In this document: positions 17,232 through 26,412 of the stretch, piece by piece
Numbering within the stretch: the stretch's first letter is position 1
Layout of the letters: each line of letters opens with the position of its first letter
Source: Saprospiraceae bacterium
Lineage (GTDB): Bacteria > Bacteroidota > Bacteroidia > Chitinophagales > Saprospiraceae
NCBI GenBank assembly: GCA_020627965.1
Contig: JAHDFX010000046.1
Location: 1-34,058, forward strand
Reading direction: 5' to 3'
DNA: 34,058 bases
The notes under the pieces: generated by a model
Database searches by the model: none
What the model was told of the DNA's origin: nothing
What the model saw: only the letters and a program-made list of their open reading frames with translations
Position numbers and translations under genes: made by a program

Positions 17232-17975
17232 ATGACACGCAATGTACTCTTCCTTTTATGTTTTTTGGGTCATACTGTGCTTTTTGCTCAAGGAACTAAT
17301 GAATCCGAAAAACTTCCAGACATGCTTCAGATCAATTTCGGCTATGGTTTTCAGGCGCCTGGTGGTGATCTGGCAGATCGATTCGGATTGAGTTCTTCCA
17401 TCGGTTTAACCGCCAATTATATGACTGGTAAGTTTATTTTTGGTGCCGAAGGCGATTTTATTTTTGGTGCCAATGTTAAAACTGATGTATTGTCATTTAT
17501 GCGAACTGAAGACTTAGCGATTATTGGCGACCAACGTGAATATACTGATGTATCTATTGCTCAACGGGGTTGGTATGCTGGTGGTATGGTTGGTGCTATA
17601 TTCCCTATTTTACCATCTGCCGAACGTTCAGGGCTTAGGCTTACATTAGGTTCTGGATTAATGCAACATAAGATCCGCATTCAGGACAGAGCTGGGGCGG
17701 CAACACAATTGCAGGGTGATTATATCAAAGGCTATGATCGCCTGACAAACGGCTTAGCTTTCAAGGAATTTATTGGATATAATTATTTCAGTAAAAATCA
17801 ACGTGTGAATTTCTATGCTGGTTTTGAATTTATGCAGGCATTTACAAAGAGTCGTCGGGATTATAATTTTGATACTATGTCGGCAGATACTGATAGTCGG
17901 GTGGATTTACTCTATGGCATCAAGGTCGCCTGGACACTGCCTTTCTTCTACGATGCTGATGAGCAATTCTATTAA
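17232..17975 (+). CDS. Secreted outer-membrane protein next to waaA
   Basis: 247 aa. Signal peptide MTRNVLFLLCFLGHTVLFAQ. The mature part is a run of amphipathic beta strands with glycine turns (MLQINFGYGFQAPGGDLADRFG, SIGLTANYMTGKFIFGAEGDFIFG, RLTLGSGLMQHKI, FIGYNYFSKNQRVNFYAGFEFM) and ends in aromatic VAWTLPFFYDADEQFY, as outer-membrane barrels do. No catalytic motif is recognised. Nine bases separate its stop from waaA, which points to one operon and a possible role in outer-membrane or LPS biogenesis; that role is inference. Confidence 0.7.
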   Translation: MTRNVLFLLCFLGHTVLFAQGTNESEKLPDMLQINFGYGFQAPGGDLADRFGLSSSIGLTANYMTGKFIFGAEGDFIFGANVKTDVLSFMRTEDLAIIGDQREYTDVSIAQRGWYAGGMVGAIFPILPSAERSGLRLTLGSGLMQHKIRIQDRAGAATQLQGDYIKGYDRLTNGLAFKEFIGYNYFSKNQRVNFYAGFEFMQAFTKSRRDYNFDTMSADTDSRVDLLYGIKVAWTLPFFYDADEQFY

Positions 17976-17984
17976 GCATTTCTA

Positions 17985-19229
17985 TTGCGACTGTTATATA
18001 ATATAGGTGTCGGGTTTTATATTTTGGGGATTCGACTGGTAAGTTTGTGGAACCGCAAAGCAAGCCTATGGTTGGCCGGGCGTAAAGATATTTTCAAAAA
18101 AATACAAACAGAATTTCAACCTGACCTGCCTGTTATTTGGATACACGCAGCTTCATTGGGAGAATTTGAACAGGGGCGCCCTCTCATTGAAGCCTTAAAA
18201 AAACAATATCCTGGCAACAAAATACTATTGACTTTTTTCTCACCTTCCGGCTATGAAATCCGTAAAAACTATGAACTGGCAGACTATGTATGTTACTTAC
18301 CTGCCGATACCGCCTCCAATGCTACCCGATTTATAGAAATTATACAGCCCAAACTGGTAATTTTTGTTAAGTATGAATTTTGGTATCATTATTTAAATAC
18401 TTTAAAAAAGCAGCATATTCCCACTTTGCTGGTTTCTGCTATATTTCGTCCTCAACAAATCTTTTTTCGTCCTTACGGACAATTTTTTCGTGGCATACTT
18501 GGCTGCTTTGAACATATTTTTGTTCAGGATAAAAATTCATTGGAATTATTGAATAAAAACAATATTCAAAATGTATCTATAACTGGAGACACCCGCATGG
18601 ACAGAGTTTGGCAATTAAGCCAACAAGACAAGCGGCTTCCAATCATAGCTACTTTTAAAGGTCATCATGATTTACTGATCTGCGGCAGCACCTGGCCAGC
18701 TGACGAACAGTTTTTACTGCCTGCTTTTCAAAGATTAAAACAAGCATATCCTAAGCTAAAGTTCATTATAGCTCCGCATCAAATAGATGAAGGACATATC
18801 TCACAAATCGAAGATAAACTCCCCCTCCCCCATTCAAGATATTCCAAAGCTGAATTTGCTGATCTGTCGAAACCTGACGTACTGATTATTGACAATATTG
18901 GTATGTTGTCCACACTATATCGTTATGGAAAATATGCCTATATAGGGGGTGGTTTTGGAACTAACATTCACAATATTCAAGAGGCTTTTGTATATGGTTT
19001 GCCCGTTATTTTCGGGCCTAAACATACCAAATTCAAAGAAGCTGTTGACCTGATTAACCTGGGTGGTGGTTTTGGGCTTCAAAAAATGGATGAATTTGAA
19101 GATTATTTTCATTTTTTAAATAAAAAAATCCATTATGAAAATGCCCGGCAGGTCTGTCTGACTTATACTGAGCAACATCGTGGGGCTACTGAGCAGGTAA
19201 TAAAGCATATAAAAACACTAAACATATAG
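17985..19229 (+). CDS. waaA: 3-deoxy-D-manno-octulosonic acid (Kdo) transferase, TTG start
   Basis: 414 aa, usual length for GT30 enzymes. It transfers Kdo from CMP-Kdo to lipid IVA at the inner face of the cytoplasmic membrane. The N-terminal anchor MRLLYNIGVGFYILGIRLV is typical, then IWIHAASLGEFEQGRPLIE with the catalytic Glu60, then TFFSPSGYEIRKNY, LPADT, FVKYEFWYHYL, DTRMDRV, ICGSTWPADE, APHQI, and the CMP-binding end YIGGGFGTNIHNIQEAFVYGLPVIFGP. The frame is closed by TAA at 17973 and has no ATG in the N-terminal third, so TTG 17985 is almost certainly the start; it gives the family N-terminus. Presence of this gene shows an LPS-bearing outer membrane. Confidence 0.95.
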   Translation: MRLLYNIGVGFYILGIRLVSLWNRKASLWLAGRKDIFKKIQTEFQPDLPVIWIHAASLGEFEQGRPLIEALKKQYPGNKILLTFFSPSGYEIRKNYELADYVCYLPADTASNATRFIEIIQPKLVIFVKYEFWYHYLNTLKKQHIPTLLVSAIFRPQQIFFRPYGQFFRGILGCFEHIFVQDKNSLELLNKNNIQNVSITGDTRMDRVWQLSQQDKRLPIIATFKGHHDLLICGSTWPADEQFLLPAFQRLKQAYPKLKFIIAPHQIDEGHISQIEDKLPLPHSRYSKAEFADLSKPDVLIIDNIGMLSTLYRYGKYAYIGGGFGTNIHNIQEAFVYGLPVIFGPKHTKFKEAVDLINLGGGFGLQKMDEFEDYFHFLNKKIHYENARQVCLTYTEQHRGATEQVIKHIKTLNI

Positions 19230-19325
19230 AATATGAAACGACCAGTATCTTATAGTTTTGAGTATTTTGATAACCAGGCAAAGTTGATCTATTTCCCCCT
19301 GAATAGAGTCATTCAAAAAAACAAT

Positions 19326-20945
19326 ATGATCAAGTCTACTTTTACATTTATTTTGGTATTTTTTTGCTTCCACTTTCTTCAAGCTCAACAAACTGTAGGT
19401 TTATTTACAAATACACCTGAAGCCTTTGATGGATATACATTGTTTTCACCTACGGTAAGTACAACAACTTACCTGATCGACAATTGTGGTGAATTGGTAC
19501 ACTCATGGACTGGTTCTCCTATGTCAGGGGCTTCTGTTTATCTAACAGAAGAGGGTCATTTATATCGTAAAGGTAAGTCTACAGGTAATCCTGGGTTTCT
19601 TGAAGTATTGGACTGGAACAGCAACATATTATGGACTTATTCAAGCAGTCCGGATTATGGAAACCAGCATCACGATATTGAGATACTTCCTAATGGCAAT
19701 ATACTTCTTATTGTTCAGGATGAGCGCAGTCAGGCTGAAGTTGAGCAAGCTGGAGGTATTCTTTCCACTAATGGTACTATTTCAGAAAAAATCATTGAAG
19801 TTCAACCTGATTTTGCCAACGGTCTTGGCACTGTAATCTGGGAATGGGAAGCCTGGGATCATCTGGTTCAGGATGTAGACCCTGACAAGCCCAATTATGC
19901 TGTTGTGGCAGATAGCCCCGAACGTATTGACATTAATTTCACCATGCAAAATTCAGATTGGCTGCATGTCAATGGAATCGATTATAATGCCAACCTTGAC
20001 CAGATCGTTATCAGCGTTCCGAGATTCAATGAAATCTGGATCATTGACCACTCCACTTCAACCATACAAGCATCGGGATCAGTGGGTGGAAATGCAGGAA
20101 AAGGAGGTGATTTATTGTATCGTTGGGGCAATCCCGAAGCTTACGATCAAGGAACTATTAACGACCAAAAACTCTTTTTCCAACATCACCCTAATTGGAT
20201 TCCTGACGGCTATCCTGATGCTGGGAAGATCATTATATTTAATAACAGATATGGTGAGGTTCTAGGTCAGCAATTTTCTTCTATTGATGTTATTCAGCCT
20301 CCGCTTAATGCGGACGGAACTTATCTCTATTCTGGCATTGCTTATAGTCCCGAAGATACTGACTGGACTTATCAGGCTTCGCCACCGACCAGTTTTTTTT
20401 CAAACATCATTTCTGGTGCAGAACGCCTGGAAAATGGCAATACGCTAATCTGTGAGGGGACTGGTGGTCGTTTCATTGAAGTAGACCTTGACGGGAATAC
20501 AGTCTGGGAATATGTCAATCCTGTTCAAAGTAACGGTATAGTTGAACAATATGAGACTGCTACTATGAATAATGTATTTCGAGTCTTACGATATGCGCCT
20601 GATTATGCAGGTTTAGCAGGACAGGATTTAACGCCACAAGGATATATTGAGCCTGGTTCTAATTTTACCTGTACTTTATTTACTTCTAATGAGGATATTC
20701 AAGATGAGAAAATGAATATCCAGCTATTCCCCAATCCTGTTGCTAATGAATTAAGCATATCAGTTGAACTGGATCAATATCAAGTTGAGATTATTAATAT
20801 AGCTGGTCGAGTTTGTCGGCGTATAAACGCTTCCAATACTTTGCAGAGCATTGATATTTCTTCTTTACCTTCCGGGATGTATTTGGCAAAGGTATCAAGT
20901 CTAAGTAATGATTACTTTGAGTGTCTTAAGTTTATAAAAAAATAA
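19326..20945 (+). CDS. Arylsulfotransferase (ASST)-type protein exported by type IX secretion
   Basis: 539 aa from ATG 19326, chosen because MIKSTFTFILVFFCFHFLQAQQ is a clean signal peptide; an upstream ATG at 19233 would put 31 residues before it. The body is a beta-propeller of the arylsulfate sulfotransferase group: HHDIEILPNGNILLIVQDE, IWEWEAWDHL, SDWLHVNGIDYNANLDQIVISV (the WLH.N.IDY block is a hallmark and holds a conserved His), HHPNWIPDG and RLENGNTLICEGTGGRFIEVD. The last ~75 residues (LFPNPVANELSISVE... ISSLPSGMYLAKVS) are a type A T9SS sorting domain, so the protein is secreted or surface-attached. Sulfate transfer between phenolic compounds is known for ASST; the substrate here is unknown. 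Confidence 0.88.
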   Translation: MIKSTFTFILVFFCFHFLQAQQTVGLFTNTPEAFDGYTLFSPTVSTTTYLIDNCGELVHSWTGSPMSGASVYLTEEGHLYRKGKSTGNPGFLEVLDWNSNILWTYSSSPDYGNQHHDIEILPNGNILLIVQDERSQAEVEQAGGILSTNGTISEKIIEVQPDFANGLGTVIWEWEAWDHLVQDVDPDKPNYAVVADSPERIDINFTMQNSDWLHVNGIDYNANLDQIVISVPRFNEIWIIDHSTSTIQASGSVGGNAGKGGDLLYRWGNPEAYDQGTINDQKLFFQHHPNWIPDGYPDAGKIIIFNNRYGEVLGQQFSSIDVIQPPLNADGTYLYSGIAYSPEDTDWTYQASPPTSFFSNIISGAERLENGNTLICEGTGGRFIEVDLDGNTVWEYVNPVQSNGIVEQYETATMNNVFRVLRYAPDYAGLAGQDLTPQGYIEPGSNFTCTLFTSNEDIQDEKMNIQLFPNPVANELSISVELDQYQVEIINIAGRVCRRINASNTLQSIDISSLPSGMYLAKVSSLSNDYFECLKFIKK

Positions 20946-20976
20946 AACCTGTTTAAGAACGTGTTTAAATTTTCTT

Positions 20977-20994
20977 TTGGATTTAGGAATCCAA
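20977..20994 (+). promoter_or_regulatory. 7-bp inverted repeat upstream of the symporter
   Basis: TTGGATT-TAGG-AATCCAA is a perfect inverted repeat 31 bases after the ASST stop. It lacks a T tract, so it is a weak terminator at best and may be an operator. The near -7 box ATATTTTG at about 21026-21036 lies further downstream. Confidence 0.25.
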
Positions 20995-21094
20995 TTGTTC
21001 GTAGATTGGGCCTGTGGTTTGGGCTATATTTTGAAAGAAGCTGAATTATTAACGATACTCTTACTAAATTTGCCTGAATCATATCTAAAAAACC

Positions 21095-23062
21095 ATGACA
21101 CTCACAACACTAGACATTATCGTTATCGCCGGATTTGCTGCACTGATCGTCGGTGTAGGTTTATCTTACACGCGCAAAGCCAGTAAAAATCTGGATAGCT
21201 TTTTTCTTGGCGGTCGGAACCTTCCCTGGTACATTGCTGGTATTTCTATGGTAGCCACGACCTTTGCTGCTGATACACCTTTGGCTGTAGCCGAATTAGT
21301 GGGTGATAGCGGTATTGCCGGAAATTGGCTCTGGTGGAGTTTTCTGGCAGGCGGTATGCTGACGACCTTTTTCTTTGCTCGCTTATGGCGTAAATCTGGC
21401 GTATTGACAGAGGTAGAACTGATCGAACTTCGTTATCATGGCACGCCTGCGCGTTTGTTGCGAGGATTTAAAGCCGCCTATCTTGGTTTATTTATAAATG
21501 TAATCATCATTGCCTGGGTAAATATGGCATTAATGAAACTATTGCAAATCTTTTTTGGGATGGACTTTACCACTTCCCTAATGTGGACGGGTATAGCCAT
21601 GCTCCTTGTTGCTGTTTACTCCTCTGCATCCGGTTTATTAGGTATAGCAATAACAGATGTTATTCAATTTGTGGTAGCAATGACCAGTTGTATTATCCTG
21701 GCGGTTCTTGTTTTAAATTCGGATAAAATTGGTGGTATATCGGGCTTGAAAACACAATTGCCGGAAGGTTCACTCAACTTCCTTCCTTCCATTGAAAAAG
21801 AAGGAGCCAATCTCGGCAAAACATTGGGGCTGAGCCTGGGTGCTTTCTTCGCTTATATAGGCGTGCAATGGTGGGCAAGCTGGTATCCTGGTGCAGAACC
21901 GGGTGGTGGTGGCTATGTTGCACAACGCATGATGAGTGCCAAATCAGAGAAAGACGCTATATATGCCACTCTGTTTTTCCAAATAGCACACTACTGTATT
22001 CGTCCTTGGCCCTGGATTTTAGTGGGGCTTTGTGCACTTTCTCTTTATAATCTCGACAATTCTATTACTAATCAAGCTTTGAAACAGCAGGTAGTTGCTT
22101 TTCAGGAAGATGCTCGTAAAGCTGATGCAGGATTGACCAATAATATTTTTACAAAAAAGCCTAAAGAGCTTAAAGAAATTGCAGAAGACAACAAGTTTGT
22201 AGCTGAACAAATAAACAGAATTACGACAATCAGTAATCTATTGAAGTCCGCTTCCGAAAATGATGCCCAACTGGATAAGGCTATGACCTATTCAGCCTAT
22301 ACTGGTAATGGCTTCGTATTGGCAATGAAAGATTTTCTACCTAGCGGGCTAAGAGGTTTGTTATTGGTCGCTTTTTTTGCTGCTTATATGAGTACTATCT
22401 CTACTCAGCTCAACTGGGGCGCCAGTTATTTGGTCAATGATCTTTATAAGAGATTTATAGCGCCTGAAGCTTCAGATAAAAAATTGATCACAGCTTCCCG
22501 TATTTGTACACTTATCTTGATGCTTATTGGTCTTCTGGTGACAACAAAAGTAGATAGTATAGCAGATACCTGGAAATTTTTGATGCAGTGTGGAGCTGGT
22601 CTTGGGCTGGTATTGATATTGCGTTGGTACTGGTGGCGCATCAATGCCTGGAGCGAAATTGCTGCTACATTGGCTCCTTTTCTTGCTATGGCTATTTTTT
22701 ATCCTATGGAGCTGGAATTTCCTGAACTTTTCCTTTATACCGTATTATTTACAACTATCATCTGGCTGGTCGTGACTTATGCAACTGCTCCAACTAACCG
22801 AGATACTTTGTTGAATTTTTATAACCGAGTGCAGCCTGATGGTGCATGGGGAATTTTTAATCCAAATGCTTCATATACAAGAATCGTCCAGCTCTTTATG
22901 TGCTGGCTCAGTGCGATTGTCATGACTTATGGTATTTTGTTCCTCGTCGGTAAAATAATTTTTGGCGAATGGCAATCTGCTGGGATTTTACTGGTTGTAG
23001 TTTTAATTAGTTTCGTAGTTTTACGGCTGTTTGTCAAAAAGACCAGAATTTTCGGAGACTGA
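21095..23062 (+). CDS. Sodium:solute symporter (SSS family)
   Basis: 655 aa with about 14 predicted membrane helices, the usual SSS/SLC5 core plus extra C-terminal helices. The N-terminus DIIVIAGFAALIVGVGLSYTRKA, the SSS signature FFLGGRNLPWYIAGISMVATTFAADTPLAVAELV and the segment FFAAYMSTISTQLNWGASYLVNDLYKRF (sodium-site Ser/Thr) are diagnostic. A ~100-residue soluble insertion rich in charged residues lies between helices near 330-410. Some bacterial SSS proteins of this size carry the LeuT fold with Trp-rich loops, as seen in VQWWASWYPGAEPGGGGYVAQRM. The transported solute cannot be predicted from sequence. It is 149 bp after the ASST gene and 58 bp before the Wzi-like gene. Confidence 0.92.
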   Translation: MTLTTLDIIVIAGFAALIVGVGLSYTRKASKNLDSFFLGGRNLPWYIAGISMVATTFAADTPLAVAELVGDSGIAGNWLWWSFLAGGMLTTFFFARLWRKSGVLTEVELIELRYHGTPARLLRGFKAAYLGLFINVIIIAWVNMALMKLLQIFFGMDFTTSLMWTGIAMLLVAVYSSASGLLGIAITDVIQFVVAMTSCIILAVLVLNSDKIGGISGLKTQLPEGSLNFLPSIEKEGANLGKTLGLSLGAFFAYIGVQWWASWYPGAEPGGGGYVAQRMMSAKSEKDAIYATLFFQIAHYCIRPWPWILVGLCALSLYNLDNSITNQALKQQVVAFQEDARKADAGLTNNIFTKKPKELKEIAEDNKFVAEQINRITTISNLLKSASENDAQLDKAMTYSAYTGNGFVLAMKDFLPSGLRGLLLVAFFAAYMSTISTQLNWGASYLVNDLYKRFIAPEASDKKLITASRICTLILMLIGLLVTTKVDSIADTWKFLMQCGAGLGLVLILRWYWWRINAWSEIAATLAPFLAMAIFYPMELEFPELFLYTVLFTTIIWLVVTYATAPTNRDTLLNFYNRVQPDGAWGIFNPNASYTRIVQLFMCWLSAIVMTYGILFLVGKIIFGEWQSAGILLVVVLISFVVLRLFVKKTRIFGD

Positions 23063-23120
23063 TTTTGACGGTGCTTCGTACTGTTTTTTGGGAGGCACAA
23101 ATTTCAAGCAATACATTAAA

Positions 23121-24959
23121 ATGCAAAATACACTACTATCCCTGGCCCTACTATTACTTATCCCAATATTTGGTCATGCCCAAAGCGCACATGTTCCTCC
23201 TGGTAATGACGCCTATCATATTATAGACAGATTAGAGATTCAATCGGGCAGTTTAGCCCCTTTTCATACTGCTATGAAATTTTGGGACAGAAAAGATGTT
23301 GCTCAATATGTTATAAAATTGGATACAAGCCGGGAATTTAGCTCTGCTTTGGATATTGCCGATTATAATTACATTTACAGGGACAACAATAACTGGCTGA
23401 ATATCAAGCAGGAGATTGATCCTTTAGAATCAAGATGGGCAATCAATAAAGAATATGTGGGGAACGACAGTATATTTTACAAACCAGAATTGCTGCCTCG
23501 TGAGCTTGATGATGATACAGATAGTGGACATTATATCTTGAGCAAAAAGCCTATTTTAAAATATTTTTACCGTACTCCGGCCAATTTATTTGAACTTAAC
23601 AAACCTCATTTCAAGCTCCGTGTCAACCCTATTATACACCTCAAATTTGGCAAAGAATCAGGAGATTCAGGTATTGTATTCTTGAATACCCGTGGAGTAA
23701 ATGTACGAGGCAGTGTTGATGATATACTTTGGTTCAATACGACTATTTATGAAAACCAAGCACGTTTTCGTCCACATTTAAGAGATGGAATCAATAGTTC
23801 TATGTTTCCTGCTGTTCCGGGAGGCGGATTCTACAAAGATTACGAAAGTTCTGTTTTTAATATAGATGATGGATATGATTATTTAAGAGGCAATGGTTAT
23901 TTGGCTGCTCGTTTATCTCAGCATGTCAATTTGCATCTTGGTCATGGCAGGCATTTTATTGGCAATGGTATTCGCTCGCTTTTTCTGTCAGATTATTCCA
24001 CAGATTATTTTTATTTAAAAATGAATACCCGAGTGTGGAAAATACATTATCAAAATATCTTTGCGGAGTTGACCTCCGACCACCTTCCGGCTGGCGATCG
24101 TATATTGCCCAATAAATACATGGCAGCTCATCATTTAAGTTTCAATAATCTTTTCCCCAATTTTAGTATTGGTTTTTATGAGTCTGTCATATTTGATCGT
24201 GAAAATACATTTGAATTACAGTATTTAAACCCCATTATTGTATATCGTATCGTGGAGCAGGCTGTTGGTAGTCCTGACAATGTTGTGGCTGGTATTCAGT
24301 TCAAATATAATTTCCTTAAGCGCTTCTCTTTATATGGGCAGTTGGTTATGGATGAGTTTGTATTTGGTGAAGTATTTTCCAATGATGGTTGGTGGGCAAA
24401 TAAAAATGGCTATCAGTTAGGTTTGAAATATATCAATGTGGCGGGGATAGACCATTTAGACATGCAGGCAGAGTATAATACCGTTCGCCCTTACACTTAT
24501 TCTCACGAAGATAAAACAGCTAATTATACGCATTATAACCAGCCATTGGCACATCCTTTAGGAGCTAATTTCAGAGAAGTCATTCTAAGATTACGTTATC
24601 AACCTATACAGCCTTTAGTTATTTCTGCTCGCATGACTTATGCCTCATTTGGTACCGACTCCGATAGTACTAATGTAGGGCAGAATATATTTCTGAGCAA
24701 TGACACCCGAACAGAACCAAGCCTTAGCGATAACAGGGATTATGGTCATAAAACAGGGCAAGGTATAAGCAACCAGTTGCTCATCGGCAGAGCTACAGCT
24801 TCTTATCAGCTTCGCCACAATCTTTATATTGATTTAGATTACGAATACCGCAACAGAGCAAGCGATAATGCTGATCTGGAATACACACGTAATTACATTG
24901 GAATTGGTCTAAGGCTGAATATTGCAGATAATGTAGTGGATTACCTGCCGGGGAATTAG
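23121..24959 (+). CDS. Wzi/RemB-like outer-membrane beta-barrel protein
   Basis: 612 aa from ATG 23121, chosen because MQNTLLSLALLLLIPIFGHAQ is then the signal peptide; the frame runs 30 codons upstream into the end of the symporter gene. The mature N-terminus VPPGNDAYHIIDRLEIQSG...FHTAMKFWDRKDVAQYV matches the start of the capsule-assembly Wzi family as found in Bacteroidota, which includes the gliding protein RemB. The rest is a large barrel with many aromatic strands (FRVNPIIHLKFG-type) and ends ENLGIGLRLNIA-like (NYIGIGLRLNIADNV). Wzi holds capsule on the cell surface; whether this one binds the polymer of the 9631-16972 operon is unproven. Its stop overlaps the stop of the convergent MerR gene by three to four bases. 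Confidence 0.75.
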   Translation: MQNTLLSLALLLLIPIFGHAQSAHVPPGNDAYHIIDRLEIQSGSLAPFHTAMKFWDRKDVAQYVIKLDTSREFSSALDIADYNYIYRDNNNWLNIKQEIDPLESRWAINKEYVGNDSIFYKPELLPRELDDDTDSGHYILSKKPILKYFYRTPANLFELNKPHFKLRVNPIIHLKFGKESGDSGIVFLNTRGVNVRGSVDDILWFNTTIYENQARFRPHLRDGINSSMFPAVPGGGFYKDYESSVFNIDDGYDYLRGNGYLAARLSQHVNLHLGHGRHFIGNGIRSLFLSDYSTDYFYLKMNTRVWKIHYQNIFAELTSDHLPAGDRILPNKYMAAHHLSFNNLFPNFSIGFYESVIFDRENTFELQYLNPIIVYRIVEQAVGSPDNVVAGIQFKYNFLKRFSLYGQLVMDEFVFGEVFSNDGWWANKNGYQLGLKYINVAGIDHLDMQAEYNTVRPYTYSHEDKTANYTHYNQPLAHPLGANFREVILRLRYQPIQPLVISARMTYASFGTDSDSTNVGQNIFLSNDTRTEPSLSDNRDYGHKTGQGISNQLLIGRATASYQLRHNLYIDLDYEYRNRASDNADLEYTRNYIGIGLRLNIADNVVDYLPGN

Positions 24960-25297
24960 AGCATACTCAACTCTTTTTTAAGTTCCTGCAAAAAGCTACG
25001 AAGTTTTTTGAGCCTGCGAATAGTTTCCTGTTTTTGGGCTAACTTTTCTTTATTGAGCTTAATTTCTCTTTTAGCGCCTTCTAAGGTAAAACCTTTTTCT
25101 TTTACTAGATGATAAATGAGTTCGAGGTTTTGAATATCTTTTTGGGTAAAGCGCCGATCTCCACGGCTATTTTTCCTGGGCTTTAAAATCGCAAACTCGC
25201 CTTCCCAAAAGCGGATGAGGGAATTAGAGACATCAAACATTTCTGCCACTTCACTGATGGAATAATAGAGTTTTTGTATATCGTTTGATTTGGACAT
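24956..25297 (-). CDS. MerR-family transcriptional regulator
   Basis: 113 aa from ATG 25297 (MSKSNDIQKLYYSISEVAEM); an ATG at 25318 would add seven residues and is less likely. The winged-helix DNA-binding part YSISEVAEMFDVSNSLIRFWEGEF ... GDRRFTQKDIQNLELIYHLVKEKGFTLEGAKREI is the standard MerR N-terminus, followed by a basic coiled-coil (LNKEKLAQKQETIRRLKKLRSFLQELKKEL) for dimerisation. No Cys-based metal site or effector domain is present. A minus-strand TATATTTG at 25309-25302 would place the transcript start within a few bases of the ATG, so this mRNA may be nearly leaderless. Regulated genes unknown; it lies downstream of the M23 gene beyond a terminator. Confidence 0.9.
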   Translation of the reverse strand: MSKSNDIQKLYYSISEVAEMFDVSNSLIRFWEGEFAILKPRKNSRGDRRFTQKDIQNLELIYHLVKEKGFTLEGAKREIKLNKEKLAQKQETIRRLKKLRSFLQELKKELSML

Positions 25298-25346
25298 GAA
25301 ACAAATATACAAATTCATTGCTTTCTCCTTAAGAAATTGACAAAAA

Positions 25347-25378
25347 AAAGACCTGTACTCGCTTGAGTACAGGTCTTT
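25347..25378 (-). terminator. Intrinsic terminator after the M23 gene
   Basis: A perfect 14-bp stem, AAAGACCTGTACTC (25347-25360), loop GCTT, with its complement at 25365-25378. On the minus strand it is followed by a run of eight T. It lies 30 bases after the M23 stop and upstream of MerR, which thus needs its own promoter. Confidence 0.92.
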
Positions 25379-25407
25379 AATATTTTTTAAACCAGAATAT
25401 TTACACG

Positions 25408-26412
25408 CTAGTCGATATTTTCTTCTCCTCCAAAGTCAAATGATTGGTTGACTGTTGAAGCCATTTCAGACATTTCTTTATACTCTTCCGGTGTAAGACC
25501 ATCTACGCAGAAATGAATCGGATTTACTTTCTTTCCTTTGTGTATCACCTCATAATGCAAGTGTGGTGCTGTAGATGTTCCTGTATTTCCAACTGTACCT
25601 ATCACCTCTCCTTTCTTCACTTTTTGTCCTTTTTTCACATCAATAGAATTCATGTGAGCATACAAAGACTTATATCCGTAACCATGATCTAGAATTACAC
25701 GATTTCCATAACCAGATTTGCTTTTATAAACTCTGTGTACTTTAGCATCTCCTGTGGCATATATAGGCGTACCTTTAGGTGCAGTAAAATCTATACCATA
25801 ATGCATTTTTCTGATTTTGTGGATTGGGTGAATACGCATTCCATAACCAGAGTACAATTTGATACGGCGAGAAAGTTTGCTAAGCGGGCGAATAGAAGGA
25901 ATAGATTCCAACATTTTTTCTTTTTCCGCCTGCATATTTTGGATTGTATCCAAAGATTTTGACATGATAGCTAATTGTCTGCCAAGCCTGTCTACTTTGG
26001 TGGCAGCATCTATCATGATGTCTTTATTTCTGAAGTTTCTTAATTTCTCGTATTTGTCGCTACCTCCTACACCTGCTTCCCAGATATAATCGTCAACAGG
26101 TTCCATCTCGAAAACCATACGATAAGTATTATTTTCACGCTGGCGATAATTGTCTAGAACTACTGTGTAGTCTTCAACTACTTCTGTAAGATTATCGTAT
26201 TGAACTTCCAACTGCTTGATCTCCTGCTGCAAAGCTGCCTCATTAGCTGTTGGGAAGAATTTATTGTGTAAGAGCACAAGAATCAGAGCTGTGAAAATAA
26301 CAGAAGCTCCGTATACTCCAACCTGTAGAAGACGTTGTTTCCAGGTAACAACTATCTTTTCGTAACTTAAGGTCTGAGTATTGTAAATAAATTTGTCTTT
26401 CCTCATTTCCAT
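25408..26412 (-). CDS. M23-family (LytM-type) cell-wall endopeptidase, membrane-anchored
   Basis: 334 aa. One membrane helix near residues 33-49 (GVYGASVIFTALILVLL) puts the C-terminal part in the periplasm. A coiled-coil region at about 55-90 and 140-170 is followed by the M23 domain from ~188. Its residues are complete: His204 and Asp208 in HYGIDF, His253 in YAHM, and His284/His286 in PHLHYE, the zinc ligands and catalytic His of active LytM/lysostaphin-type enzymes that cut peptidoglycan cross-bridges. The GMRIHP.....HYGID pattern is standard. The short acidic tail (FDFGGEENID) is disordered. It has its own promoter (26587-26617) and terminator. In many Bacteroidota this gene type lies beside a MerR regulator, as here. 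Confidence 0.93.
   Translation of the reverse strand: MEMRKDKFIYNTQTLSYEKIVVTWKQRLLQVGVYGASVIFTALILVLLHNKFFPTANEAALQQEIKQLEVQYDNLTEVVEDYTVVLDNYRQRENNTYRMVFEMEPVDDYIWEAGVGGSDKYEKLRNFRNKDIMIDAATKVDRLGRQLAIMSKSLDTIQNMQAEKEKMLESIPSIRPLSKLSRRIKLYSGYGMRIHPIHKIRKMHYGIDFTAPKGTPIYATGDAKVHRVYKSKSGYGNRVILDHGYGYKSLYAHMNSIDVKKGQKVKKGEVIGTVGNTGTSTAPHLHYEVIHKGKKVNPIHFCVDGLTPEEYKEMSEMASTVNQSFDFGGEENID

Noticed and set aside
20977-21186. 69-codon frame overlapping the start of the symporter
   Set aside because: Begins at a non-ATG codon, overlaps the symporter's clear N-terminus in another frame and has no family resemblance.
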